Shown here in pieces: positions 1-8,924 of a stretch of 64,000 nucleotides of DNA. Each line of letters opens with the position of its first letter. Within the stretch, counting starts at the first letter, position 1. The translations under genes were made by a program, and so were the position numbers. This DNA is from Parvibaculum sp041688015 (GTDB taxonomy: Bacteria; Pseudomonadota; Alphaproteobacteria; Parvibaculales; Parvibaculaceae): assembly GCA_041688015.1 (NCBI GenBank), contig JBDNIY010000007.1, forward strand, positions 124,001 through 188,000, read 5' to 3'. The notes below the pieces were generated by a model. It worked only from the letters and a program-made list of their open reading frames with translations. It was not told the DNA's origin and made no database searches.

Positions 1-455
1 GCCCCGCCCAGCGCCCCGGAATAGCCCAGAATGGCGACGGGAGATGTCGCCCGGCGCAAGCCGACATGCAGCGCCATCATCGTCCCTTGCGAAAACCCGA
101 CCAGCGCCAAAGCACGATCGTCCAGCCCTCGTTTAGCCAATTCCTCATCTATAAATTCATTCAGCACTGGAGCGGCACTCTCAATGCCGCGCTGCAATTC
201 CGCCGGATCGAGCCGCGAGATAGCAAACCACTGATAGCCAAAGCCTGCATCGCACCGCTGGGGCGCATTGGGGGAGATGAAATCGGTATCCGGCAGCATA
301 TCCTGCCAATGTGGCGCAAGGCCGATGAGATCATTGCCGTCTGCACCATAGCCATGGCAGAGAACGACGAGTTGTCGGGCGTGCCCGCTGGCAGCGCTAA
401 CCGATGGACCCGTGATCTTTGCGCCAGATATCTTCGCCAATGCTTCGTTCCTCAC
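1..455 (-). CDS. Carboxylesterase/phospholipase-like alpha/beta hydrolase (partial)
   Basis: The reverse strand is open from a GTG at 455 to the left edge of the window, so the C-terminal part is missing. The translation has an early LCHGYGADGNDL segment (oxyanion-hole side, HGxG-like) and a GFSQG nucleophile elbow, the hallmarks of the Abhydrolase_2 carboxylesterase family, usually about 220 residues; roughly 150 are visible. An in-frame TGA lies 15 bases upstream of the GTG, so the start is this GTG or the TTG at 440. It is divergent from gluQ. Substrate is not predictable beyond small acyl esters or lysophospholipids. Confidence 0.85.
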   Translation of the reverse strand, partial: MRNEALAKISGAKITGPSVSAASGHARQLVVLCHGYGADGNDLIGLAPHWQDMLPDTDFISPNAPQRCDAGFGYQWFAISRLDPAELQRGIESAAPVLNEFIDEELAKRGLDDRALALVGFSQGTMMALHVGLRRATSPVAILGYSGALGG

Positions 456-534
456 TTTAGGATAAAATCACTCTACTCAAGCGCGTGAGTTTAGTGCGCC
501 GCAAGGGAGTTGCAATGCGCGAGACCAGACAACC

Positions 535-1425
535 ATGAGCGAGACCACGCGCTTTGCCCCAAGCCCCAATGGCTGGCTGCATCTCGGCCACGCCTATTCC
601 GCCCTTTTTTCCGCCGACACCGCCAAGGCTCTGGGCGGCCATTTTTTGCTGCGTATCGAAGATATCGACACAGGCCGCTGCCGCCCTGAGTACGAGCAGG
701 GCATCTATGACGATCTGGCATGGCTTGGCCTCACCTGGGAGACGCCCGTCCGTCGCCAGTCAGAGCATTTCGACGACTACGCCGCCGCGCTCAAGCGGCT
801 GCGTAACATGGGACTGACCTATCCTTGCTTTGCCAGCCGCAAAGACATCAATAACGCCATTGAAACCTCTGGCATCGGTCCAGCCCGCTGGCCGGTCGAT
901 CCCGATGGCGTGGCCCTCTACCCCGGTCTCTACAAAAACATCTCCTCAGCTGACCTCAACCTCCTGATGTGGGAAGGTCGCGATTATGCTTGGCGGCTTG
1001 ACATGGAAAAAGCACTCGCCACGGCCGAAGATATGAACGGCGGGCCCATCACCTTCATGGAAGAGACCGGCAGCCCGCGCGGCCAGACAGGCCGCCTGCC
1101 CATCGACCCTATGCGCTTTGGCGATGTCGTCATCGCCCGCAAGGATGTGCCAACGAGCTACCACCTAGCCGTGACGCTTGATGATGCGCTCCAAAACGTC
1201 ACAGTCGTAACCCGTGGACAAGACCTCTTTGCCGCCACCTATATCCACCGTCTTTTGCAAGTGCTGCTTGGCTTGCCCGAACCCCGCTACCGCCACCATG
1301 ACCTGATCCGTGATAAATCTGGCCGCCGCCTGTCAAAAAGCGCCAAGGATATGGGCCTGCGCGAAATGCGCCTTGCCGGGGCTTCCCCAGATCAAGTCCG
1401 CGCGCTTATCGCCACCTCAATCTGA
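535..1425 (+). CDS. gluQ: Glutamyl-Q tRNA(Asp) synthetase
   Basis: A 296-residue GluRS catalytic-core paralogue without anticodon-binding domain, the size of the GluQRS family, which charges glutamate onto queuosine in the anticodon of tRNA(Asp). The class I HIGH-type signature is at residues 6-18 (PSPNGWLHLGHAY) and the KMSKS-type loop reads RLSKSAKD near residue 265. The zinc-site cysteines known in E. coli YadB are not intact: the C-x-C position reads CFA and the later Tyr/Cys pair appears as YPGLY, so zinc is probably not bound. It starts at an ATG in a divergent intergenic region shared with the esterase gene. Confidence 0.92.
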   Translation: MSETTRFAPSPNGWLHLGHAYSALFSADTAKALGGHFLLRIEDIDTGRCRPEYEQGIYDDLAWLGLTWETPVRRQSEHFDDYAAALKRLRNMGLTYPCFASRKDINNAIETSGIGPARWPVDPDGVALYPGLYKNISSADLNLLMWEGRDYAWRLDMEKALATAEDMNGGPITFMEETGSPRGQTGRLPIDPMRFGDVVIARKDVPTSYHLAVTLDDALQNVTVVTRGQDLFAATYIHRLLQVLLGLPEPRYRHHDLIRDKSGRRLSKSAKDMGLREMRLAGASPDQVRALIATSI

Positions 1426-1529
1426 AGCCGAAAATTGACCAAGCACTGGCCCATTTCATGCTTCGTCTCTAACAGCGCGATAACGCCGTCCCAACGAGAG
1501 ACGGCCCGTCGCATTTGAGGACAAGGCAC

Positions 1530-2588
1530 ATGGTTACCGCACTCAATTCCGGCACCGGCAAACCCCGCGTGGACTGGATCGACGCCGTCAAAGGCCTAAC
1601 CATCATGCTGGTTGTGATGAAACACACGACCTATGGCACAGCCGTCGCACTCGACCATCTGCCCTATGTCTTCAACATTCTCTGCGAATGGACCATCCCC
1701 TTCCGCATGCCTCTGTTTTTTTTGGTCGCGGGGCTCTTTGCGCAAAAGGCTCTCCGTGCACCCTTGCGTCAATTCCTCGACAGCAAGATTTTGCACTTTG
1801 CCTATTTCTATCTGCTCTGGTCGGTCATCCAGATCGGCATCAAAATCGCGCTGCCCCATGAAGGCATCTGGCACGTCACCTACAAGGACCTTTTGCTGAT
1901 CCCGCTGGAGCCTTTCGGCCTGCTCTGGTTCATCTATGCGCTGGCAGTCTTCTTTACCATCATGCGGCTGACGCGCGACGTCCGCCCCGCCATCATGGTC
2001 TTCTTGGCGCTCGCCTTCTACTTCACGAGGCTCAACACGGGCTGGACCATGCCCGACGAGTTCGCGCGCCGCTTCATCTTCTTCGTCATTGGCATCTATG
2101 CCGCGCCGCATGTCTTTACGTTAGCGACTTGGGCCATGGCGCATATCAAACAAGGTATCGCGCTGGGGATCGCATTGCTTACCGCCGTCGCCTTGATTGT
2201 CTTTTCTGGTGCCATTGATCTGCGCGCCGTTGAACTCATGGCCGGTTTAGTCGGGGCTACAGGCACCATCATGCTGGTCGCCATCCTCGCGACCAAAGGC
2301 TACGCAAAACCGCTCACCTTTGTCGGTGCCCGCTCGCTCTGTATTTTCCTCGCCTTCTTCCTGCCCATGGCAGCAACCCGAGTGGCGATGGTGAAGCTCG
2401 GCTTTGAAAATGGTGATCTCATCACAATGGCAAGCCTAGTCATGGCCGTCAGCATGCCGCTTCTGGCCTATGAGGTCACCAAGGGCACCATACTCGACTT
2501 CGCTTTCAAGCGCCCAGAATGGCTGAAACTCAAACCGGTCGCGCCAACCCTCAGTCCAGAAACAGTTTCAGCAATACCGTCAGCGTGA
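1530..2588 (+). CDS. Acyltransferase family 3 membrane protein
   Basis: A 352-residue polytopic protein with about ten hydrophobic segments. Near the N-terminus it has RVDWIDAVKGLTIMLVVMKH, where the Asp-x-x-Lys-Gly-x-x-I pattern followed by a membrane His is typical of Acyltransf_3 (fucose 4-O-acetylase-like) enzymes that O-acylate surface sugars, lipids or glycans. The ATG at 1530 has AAGG seven bases upstream and is preferred to the in-frame TTG at 1515. The neighbours are functionally unrelated, so the acceptor molecule cannot be named. Confidence 0.85.
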   Translation: MVTALNSGTGKPRVDWIDAVKGLTIMLVVMKHTTYGTAVALDHLPYVFNILCEWTIPFRMPLFFLVAGLFAQKALRAPLRQFLDSKILHFAYFYLLWSVIQIGIKIALPHEGIWHVTYKDLLLIPLEPFGLLWFIYALAVFFTIMRLTRDVRPAIMVFLALAFYFTRLNTGWTMPDEFARRFIFFVIGIYAAPHVFTLATWAMAHIKQGIALGIALLTAVALIVFSGAIDLRAVELMAGLVGATGTIMLVAILATKGYAKPLTFVGARSLCIFLAFFLPMAATRVAMVKLGFENGDLITMASLVMAVSMPLLAYEVTKGTILDFAFKRPEWLKLKPVAPTLSPETVSAIPSA

Positions 2589-2607
2589 TGAGACTGCAGC
2601 AGCGTTC

Positions 2608-3309
2608 CTACCAGTCATAAAGGCCAGAAAAATGCTGAAAGCCTGCGGCCTTGGCATAAGCACTCCAGGCCAGCCGCAACCGTTTAGTGGCCGACGGGCT
2701 GCCGCCACCCTGACCGAGCCCCAAGATCAGCAATTCATTGCAGCCACGATAGGTCGGCGTGGCAGGCGCAGGCAATGTGCCGCCATAGCGCGTCAGATGG
2801 GCATATTCAGAATCTTCAAATCCATCGGTGAGAAGCACGACATGCACATCGCTCTCACGGCAATCCACCACCTGAGACATCGTATCGAGAAACGGCACGA
2901 TGTTGGTTTTGCCTTGTGCCTCTAATTTTCCACGCGCCACAAGCTCGGGCACATTCGCAATCAACTGCGCAATGCCCTGCGCCACAGCATCAGGTCGCGC
3001 ATGTGATGAAATTACCTGATCGACTTTCAGTCCATTGGCGCTGCCGTCATAGCTACCGAAGGTGCGCAGCATGACGCGGCTTTTGAGCGGCAGTGCCGCA
3101 ATCTCCTTGGCCGTGCGCGCCGCCGCACGTTCCGCATAGCCTTTATCGCTGATCAGCGGATTGCTCTTGGACAAATCCAATCCGATGACAAATGTCTGAG
3201 GCCGATGATGGCCGCCCTCTATAGCCTCATTGGCTTGAGCCGCTCCGGTTCCAAAAGCGAAACCAGAAACCAGACAGGCGGCCAGCGCCCATTTTGAAAT
3301 GAACGGCAT
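2608..3309 (-). CDS. Secreted von Willebrand factor A (VWA) domain protein
   Basis: 233 residues with a cleavable-looking signal peptide (residues 1-26, ending AAQA). The mature part starts a VWA fold: a hydrophobic strand then DLSKS, matching the D-x-S-x-S metal-ion-dependent adhesion site, and later VHVVLLTDGFED, a typical VWA strand with the MIDAS Asp. It is the last gene of a tight reverse-strand block (3-bp gaps) with the membrane protein at 3313 and the small protein at 4420, so it probably works at the periplasmic face with that partner. The specific function is unknown. Confidence 0.75.
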   Translation of the reverse strand: MPFISKWALAACLVSGFAFGTGAAQANEAIEGGHHRPQTFVIGLDLSKSNPLISDKGYAERAAARTAKEIAALPLKSRVMLRTFGSYDGSANGLKVDQVISSHARPDAVAQGIAQLIANVPELVARGKLEAQGKTNIVPFLDTMSQVVDCRESDVHVVLLTDGFEDSEYAHLTRYGGTLPAPATPTYRGCNELLILGLGQGGGSPSATKRLRLAWSAYAKAAGFQHFSGLYDW

Positions 3310-3312
3310 GGA

Positions 3313-4416
3313 TTACTCTGCGGCCCGGTCGACAGGAAAACGACGCAGATTGATCGGCGGGATCAACTCAGCTGCTGGTTCCCTGATACCACCGAACGCC
3401 ACAGGCCCAGCCTTCATCGCATTGCGCGAACGCCGCTCCCACCAATCATCAAAAAGCTGCTCATAGCGCTTCACATCGCGTGAAGCCTCACAGAGCTTCA
3501 ACTGATCGACCGCGCTTGTGCCGCTCGCTGCCACAGCGCGCCCGCGCCCAAGCCGACGTTGCACCGGCAACGTGTCTTTCAACGCGCGCCGCGCTTCATC
3601 CAAGCCCTGCTCATAGGCGCGACACTCACGCATCAGGCCGGTCCACAAAAGATGCCGCCGATTTTCCGGCCCTTCCATTTCTGCTAGCTTGTGGCGGGTT
3701 TGGTCGTACTCAGATTCAAGCGCTGCAAGCCGCGCCATGTCGCGGCGGCGATGGCCAAAGTCACGCGCCAGAAAAATCCGACGCAGCGCCTGTGCCGTAA
3801 AATGGATGCAGAGCGCGGCAACGCCCGTCACCACCAAAAACACCAGCCCGAGCGAGCCAAGCCAGAAGATTGGCTGCCAGCTTCGCACCGCATTCATCTC
3901 CGATGTCATGGCCGAAGCATCACCCGTCACAGGCGCAGCAATGCCAAGCCCGCTCATCGCCGAACTCAGGCTGTCGCCGAAGCCGCCGCCGCCCGTTGCC
4001 GCCATACCATTCGGCAGCGACATGGTGGCAAGCAAGAAGCCGACACCCAGCAACATTACCAAGGCGAGCACGAAGACCACGCGCACAAAAAAACCACGCC
4101 CGAAGCGGCCCATGTTTTCAAATAAGATATGCGCGGCAATCGTCGCAAACAGCACCTGCATCGACTTAAACGCAACCGAAGAGGCAAGCGTACCCGGCAA
4201 CTCCAGAAATTCATTCGACAGCGCACGCGTCCAGAATTCAGACACGATCATATAGTCAACCAGCACCGCGCCCAGTGACACGGCAGCAAAAATCATAAAC
4301 GTACCGAAGTGAAAAACTGCAAACCGTGCTTCGCGCTCGCTCGCCACGTAGTTCTTGGCGATTTCAACGCGCACCGTTTCAGGGATCAGGCTTGAGCCCA
4401 TGGAAGGATATGCCAT
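3313..4416 (-). CDS. Multi-pass membrane protein with cytoplasmic coiled-coil tail, unknown function
   Basis: 367 residues. About four hydrophobic segments lie in the first 210 residues, with a glycine-rich loop between the third and fourth. The rest is charged and helical (arginine- and glutamate-rich, residues about 210-320), which suggests a cytoplasmic coiled coil. No known family was recognised. It sits between a secreted VWA protein and a 97-residue charged protein with only 3-bp gaps, so the three are almost certainly cotranscribed and probably form one envelope complex. The start ATG is at 4416. Confidence 0.7.
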   Translation of the reverse strand: MAYPSMGSSLIPETVRVEIAKNYVASEREARFAVFHFGTFMIFAAVSLGAVLVDYMIVSEFWTRALSNEFLELPGTLASSVAFKSMQVLFATIAAHILFENMGRFGRGFFVRVVFVLALVMLLGVGFLLATMSLPNGMAATGGGGFGDSLSSAMSGLGIAAPVTGDASAMTSEMNAVRSWQPIFWLGSLGLVFLVVTGVAALCIHFTAQALRRIFLARDFGHRRRDMARLAALESEYDQTRHKLAEMEGPENRRHLLWTGLMRECRAYEQGLDEARRALKDTLPVQRRLGRGRAVAASGTSAVDQLKLCEASRDVKRYEQLFDDWWERRSRNAMKAGPVAFGGIREPAAELIPPINLRRFPVDRAAE

Positions 4417-4419
4417 CGC

Positions 4420-4713
4420 TCACACCTTCCGTTCTAAAGATTTGTCTTTGGAACGCCCAAACCAGCGCCCGCCTTTTTGGGCGCGCACAGGCTCAGCGCC
4501 TTCAAGCGGCACCATCAGACATTTGGCAAGTTCGGCGACATCGCGCTCTATCGTTTCTTGACGAGCGCGCGCCACCGCCAATTCCTTGGCATAGGCTTCG
4601 TCCATCTCCGACAGGCGCGAAAACACATGTAGATCGGGAAGCGGCTGCGCGGCGCGACCATAGGCACCCGCATCATGTCCATCTATACTCATACGATCAC
4701 TGACGTTACGCAT
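4420..4713 (-). CDS. Small charged protein, first gene of the VWA/membrane block
   Basis: 97 residues, soluble, with a helical centre of acidic/basic heptads around residues 35-65 and a very basic C-terminus (RSKDKSLERK). No recognisable domain. It is the promoter-proximal gene of the three-gene reverse-strand block, and its stop lies 3 bp before the ATG of the membrane protein. The tight spacing and steady codon use support a real gene; function is unknown. Confidence 0.6.
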   Translation of the reverse strand: MRNVSDRMSIDGHDAGAYGRAAQPLPDLHVFSRLSEMDEAYAKELAVARARQETIERDVAELAKCLMVPLEGAEPVRAQKGGRWFGRSKDKSLERKV

Positions 4714-4941
4714 GGCTAAGGTCCCCGTTTGGTTAATGCCGTTTAACCCTACCTTAAAAAATCCAACCCTGAGAAGGGACTTGCACGCCGCATCATCACG
4801 AGAAAGGGACGCAGACCCTCACAAACTGTTCCATAGCGTGCCAACATGAAACGTCTTTAAGGCAGAAACATTATGGGAATATGGCAATAATGTGGTTAGC
4901 ATTGTCGCTAGAGCGAAATCTCTGGGGGAGGCTTGGACCGG

Positions 4942-6474
4942 ATGGCAACAAAAGAAAGACCCGATTACCTCGTCTCAGGTGAACTGGCCCGGCTCATCCC
5001 CACTTTGGCGGAGAGCAGCAAAGAGGCACGTATAACGTCCGTATTTTTGGCCGCACTAATGGCCGTGCCACCATTTGGACGCGCAGTACTGGACAGCATC
5101 GGCCACAAAATCGGGAAGACCAGTCGGATTCAATGTTTCACAGAGGTTGTTTTCAGCGCTCAAACAGACAGCAGAAAAAATCGACCCGACGGTCTGATCA
5201 TTGTCACGACTGGCCATAAGAAATGGCGAGCAATCATCGAGGCAAAATGCGGGAACGCTCAACTCGGGGATGAGCAAATTGAGACCTATTTGGATATTGG
5301 ACGCAAACATAACATCGACGCCCTGATTACAATTTCAAATCAGCTTTCCGTTCACCCAACTCATCATCCTATTATCAAAACTCGAAAAAATTCTCGTGGC
5401 CCAACATTATTTCACTGGTCATGGATGTATTTATTGACCGAGGCCACTCTACTTATTTCGCAGTCGGCAGATGAATTTGACGATCCAGAGCAACGCTATA
5501 TTTTAAGCGAGGTCGTAAGGTTTTTTAGGCACAATAACTTAGGCATCACCCACTTCAATCGGATGAATACCGAATGGAAAGATGTCGTTACGGCTATTCA
5601 AAGCCATGCTCCACTATCACGAACATCTTCTGACGTTTTGAACACCGTTGGAAGCTGGCATCAAGAGCAGCGTGATATTTGCCTGCAGATGAGCAGAAAG
5701 CTGGTTAGGCCAGTATCCAATCGCCTATCACGCGCAGAAAAAGACAACCCTGAAGCACGCATCAAAGATGATTGTGAACTATTGGCAATCAAAGGATTGC
5801 TCAAATTCACACTTGTGATCCCTGATACTGCATCTCCGATAGAGATTACGGCAGATTTGCAACGGAGAAATATTACGTGCGAGATTTCGTTGACCGCACC
5901 ACAAGATCGAAAAAGCACATCTGCACGTATAAATTGGCTGACAAGGCAGCTTCAAAAGACAACTAATAAAAATATTTTTATCCGCGCAACTTGGCCTGGC
6001 CGCGCATCAAACACCCAAGTCAGCTTGGCGCAAGCACAGGAAAAACCAGATTCAATCCAGAACACCAATATCAACGCAGCTATTAGCACCTTCAACGTCA
6101 TAATGGTTTGTGATTTAGCAGGTGACTTCGGGCGCAACGTCAAATTTATTGAAAGGCTGGAAGCCGTCATTCCAGAATTTTATGAACAGGTCGCCCAACA
6201 CCTTCGCGCTTGGGTGGCCAATCCTCCAAAAATTAAGAGTGATGTTCTGTCTACGCCCGAAGCTAAAGTTGTAATCCAAGAACCTAACGAGGCATCTAAT
6301 ACGCCGTCAGAACCTGATGGAAAAATCACAAATACTTCCGACGTACTGGCCACAAATTTTCCACAAACAAAAGCCTATACGGCAGAAGAACGACCACCAG
6401 AAAACGAAACAGCAACGCATTTGAGCGTTGCCGCTGCAATGGCAATCGATATGGACGATCAAGATCGTACTTGA
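4942..6474 (+). CDS. Orphan PD-(D/E)XK nuclease-like protein
   Basis: 510 residues from the ATG at 4942, which lies 11 bases after a strong GGGGGAGG; a TTG at 4933 is too close to it. Residues 65-120 carry a full PD-(D/E)XK pattern: Glu69 (FTEVVF), Asp83 (NRPDG), Glu100 and Lys102 (IIEAK), then Gln112 and Tyr116 (EQIETY), the QxxxY motif of RecB-like nucleases. The remaining 380 residues match nothing I recognise; the last 80 look low-complexity and hydrophilic. The gene looks AT-richer than its neighbours, has no operon partner, and lies between two conserved loci, all suggestive of acquired DNA. A defence or DNA-repair role is inference only. Confidence 0.7.
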   Translation: MATKERPDYLVSGELARLIPTLAESSKEARITSVFLAALMAVPPFGRAVLDSIGHKIGKTSRIQCFTEVVFSAQTDSRKNRPDGLIIVTTGHKKWRAIIEAKCGNAQLGDEQIETYLDIGRKHNIDALITISNQLSVHPTHHPIIKTRKNSRGPTLFHWSWMYLLTEATLLISQSADEFDDPEQRYILSEVVRFFRHNNLGITHFNRMNTEWKDVVTAIQSHAPLSRTSSDVLNTVGSWHQEQRDICLQMSRKLVRPVSNRLSRAEKDNPEARIKDDCELLAIKGLLKFTLVIPDTASPIEITADLQRRNITCEISLTAPQDRKSTSARINWLTRQLQKTTNKNIFIRATWPGRASNTQVSLAQAQEKPDSIQNTNINAAISTFNVIMVCDLAGDFGRNVKFIERLEAVIPEFYEQVAQHLRAWVANPPKIKSDVLSTPEAKVVIQEPNEASNTPSEPDGKITNTSDVLATNFPQTKAYTAEERPPENETATHLSVAAAMAIDMDDQDRT

Positions 6475-6517
6475 AAAACATCACCCGCAAACACGACAGA
6501 CTTGAAATTTATCTGCC

Positions 6518-8500
6518 TCAAGCCGCCACGTCGCCGGGATCAACCAGTTGCACGACATCCTTCATGATGTCGGTAATCTGAAAATCCTTCGGCGTATAAA
6601 CAGCCGCCACACCAGAAGCCTTCAGCCGCTCGGCATCATCAGGCGGAATAATGCCGCCGACGATCACGGGAATAGCGATACCCGCTTCTTTCAGCCGCGC
6701 CATCACGTCTGTCACCAGCGCCACATGGCTGCCCGATAGGATCGACAAGCCCAGCACATGCACCTCGCCATTGATGGCGGCCTCCACGATCTCGGCAGGC
6801 GTCAGGCGAATGCCCTCATAGACCACATCCATGCCGCTATCGCGCGCGCGCACGGCAATCTGTTCAGCACCATTGGAATGGCCATCAAGGCCCGGCTTGC
6901 CAACGAGAAACTTCAAGCGCCGCCCGAGCTTCACGGAGACGGCATTGACCATCTCGCGCAATTCGTCGAGTTCGGGCGCATTGCTGCGTGCGTCGCTTGA
7001 GACACCCGTCGGCGCACGATATTCGCCGAAAATATTGCGCAGCGCCGTGCCCCATTCTCCCGTCGTCACGCCCGCTTTGGCGCAGGCAATCGAGGGCTCC
7101 ATGATATTGCGCCCGTCTTTTGCCGCCGCCTTGAGATCAGCAAGGGCGGCGTCCACCGCCGCATTGTCGCGTATCTTACGCCATTCTTCCAATCGCGCGA
7201 TCTGGCCTGCCTCCACGCCGTCTTCGGCCACCATGATCGAGCCGTCGCCCGTGGTCAGTGGCGAAGGGGCCGTCTCGATATATTTATTGACGCCGATTAC
7301 AACCTGATCGCCCGCCTCAATCGCCAGCAAGCGCGACAAGTTGGAGGCGACCAATTGTTCCTTCATATAGGCGCTTTCAACAGCGACGATTGCGCCACCC
7401 ATCTCCTCGATGCGGCTGAGCTCATCGCGCGCTTCGGTTTTCAGCGCCTCAACCTTGGCGTCCATCACATGGCTACCATCAAAAATATCTTCATACTGAA
7501 GAAGATCACTTTCAAATGCCACAATCTGCTGCGCACGTAGCGACCATTGCTGGTCCCAAGGCCGCGGCAAGCCGAGCGCCTCGTTCCACGCTGGCAATTG
7601 CACGGCCCGCGCACGCGCTTTTTTGGACAGCGTTACGGCCAGCATTTCGATCAAAATACGATAGACGTTGTTTTCCGGCTGCTGCTCTGTGAGCCCCAGC
7701 GAATTCACCTGCACGCCATAACGAAAGCGCCGTAGTTTTTCGTCCGTCACGCCATAGCGCTCTCGGCAAATTTCATCCCAGAGATCGACGAAGGCGCGCA
7801 TCTTGGCAATCTCAGTGATGAAGCGCACACCGGCATTGACGAAAAACGAAATACGCCCCACCACCTTGGGAAAATCTTCCGGCGGCACGCGCCCGCCCGC
7901 CTTGATGCGATCAAGCAGCGCAATCGCATTGGCCAGCGCAAAGGCCAGTTCTTGCACTGGGCTCGCACCTGCTTCTTGCAAGTGGTACGAGCAGACATTC
8001 GTGGGGTTCCACTTGGGCACCTCCGTATAGGTATAAGAGACAATATCCGTCAGCAGCCGCATCGAGGGCTCGGGCGGAAACACATAAGTCCCGCGCGACA
8101 AATATTCCTTGATGATGTCGTTCTGCACGGTGCCTTGCAGCGCGGTCCGCGCCACGCCCTGCTCGTCGGCCACGGCCACATAAAGCGCCAGCAGCCAGGC
8201 TGCCGTCGCATTGATGGTCATCGAGGTGTTCATCTGGTCGAGCGGTAATTCCGCAAACAATGCCCGCATGTCGCCAATATGGCTGACCGGCACCCCCACT
8301 TTGCCCACCTCGCCTCTGGCCAACACATGGTCTGAGTCATAGCCCGTCTGGGTCGGCAGATCGAAAGCCACCGACAGACCCGTCTGGCCCCGCGCTAGGT
8401 TCGTCCGGTAAAGCTCATTGGATGCTTTCGCCGTCGAGTGGCCGGCATAGGTGCGGAAAATCCAGGGACGGTCCTGCACAGGCTTGTCGGATTTTGTCAT
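6518..8500 (-). CDS. ecm: Ethylmalonyl-CoA mutase (adenosylcobalamin-dependent)
   Basis: 660 residues, the usual length of single-chain Ecm/MeaA, which converts (2R)-ethylmalonyl-CoA to methylsuccinyl-CoA. The N-terminal (beta/alpha)8 mutase domain has the substrate-binding AFDLPTQTGYDSDH segment. The C-terminal B12 domain has the base-off His motif GLDGHSNGAEQ and the downstream GLSILSGSH segment. The ATG at 8500 is chosen because the family starts just before the PWIFRTYAGHSTA block; an upstream in-frame extension to 8578 is not conserved-looking. It is divergent from ccr, the preceding step. Methylmalonyl-CoA mutase is the alternative; context and MeaA-like features favour Ecm. Confidence 0.9.
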   Translation of the reverse strand: MTKSDKPVQDRPWIFRTYAGHSTAKASNELYRTNLARGQTGLSVAFDLPTQTGYDSDHVLARGEVGKVGVPVSHIGDMRALFAELPLDQMNTSMTINATAAWLLALYVAVADEQGVARTALQGTVQNDIIKEYLSRGTYVFPPEPSMRLLTDIVSYTYTEVPKWNPTNVCSYHLQEAGASPVQELAFALANAIALLDRIKAGGRVPPEDFPKVVGRISFFVNAGVRFITEIAKMRAFVDLWDEICRERYGVTDEKLRRFRYGVQVNSLGLTEQQPENNVYRILIEMLAVTLSKKARARAVQLPAWNEALGLPRPWDQQWSLRAQQIVAFESDLLQYEDIFDGSHVMDAKVEALKTEARDELSRIEEMGGAIVAVESAYMKEQLVASNLSRLLAIEAGDQVVIGVNKYIETAPSPLTTGDGSIMVAEDGVEAGQIARLEEWRKIRDNAAVDAALADLKAAAKDGRNIMEPSIACAKAGVTTGEWGTALRNIFGEYRAPTGVSSDARSNAPELDELREMVNAVSVKLGRRLKFLVGKPGLDGHSNGAEQIAVRARDSGMDVVYEGIRLTPAEIVEAAINGEVHVLGLSILSGSHVALVTDVMARLKEAGIAIPVIVGGIIPPDDAERLKASGVAAVYTPKDFQITDIMKDVVQLVDPGDVAA

Positions 8501-8924
8501 CGGGCACTCTTGCTCTTCAAAGTCACTTCGGGGGCAAGGGCCAATTATCACAGCCTTTGTTGCGGCGCAAAAGAACAAAACACCCGGACCGACAAGGCGC
8601 TAGCGCCGCGGATCCAGACTCCGCATTCAATAATGAACCTACACAGCACAGCGAAATCCTGAAACCACAAGATTCCACCGCCTTGGCTCCAAACAGAGAA
8701 AAACCCACCCCAAATGGCCCTAAACATCCATGTTGCAATGCAAAATGTCCTTGCGTCCGCCTGCCCGCGCGATGATGATCCCGCCAAAGGCGGGTCGCCG
8801 CGATGGTGATCGCCAAAGCATTAGCAGCAAAGACACGTGAATCGCTTCGCGCAATGAGGCGGCGTGCGCTGCTTTGCCCGTCAGAAAGCCCGGCAAAGCA
8901 CACCTGCAAGGTTTAAGGTAAGCC
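8501..8924. promoter_or_regulatory. Divergent ecm/ccr control region
   Basis: A 424-bp gap with no credible gene separates the two divergent ethylmalonyl-CoA pathway genes. Short open frames here look like chance. Promoters for both genes must lie in it, but no convincing -35/-10 pair stands out. It contains the TGCAATGCAAA word at 8734-8744 that recurs between phaA and phaR. Around 8772-8795 is a short GC-rich inverted repeat (CCCGCC/GGCGGG). Confidence 0.55.
8732..8744. promoter_or_regulatory. Candidate PhaR-like site upstream of ccr
   Basis: The sequence TTGCAATGCAAA contains overlapping TTGC/GCAA half-sites and shares TGCAATGCAAA with the inverted repeat at 54332-54362 between phaA and phaR. 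PhaR regulators of Paracoccus and Rhodobacter bind TGC/GCA-rich dyads. ScfR/RamB-type acyl-CoA regulators also bind TTTGCAA-like words, so the regulator could be one of those instead. Confidence 0.35.

Noticed and set aside
4933..4935. TTG as start of the PD-(D/E)XK gene
   Set aside because: Only 2 bases separate it from the GGGGGAGG; the ATG at 4942 has workable spacing.
8523..8909. 128-residue reverse frame and other short frames in the ecm-ccr gap
   Set aside because: No ribosome-binding site, no homology, and cysteine/arginine-rich composition typical of chance frames in control DNA.
8501..8924. Cobalamin riboswitch upstream of ecm
   Set aside because: No B12-box (GCCACTG-like) or matching secondary structure was seen.
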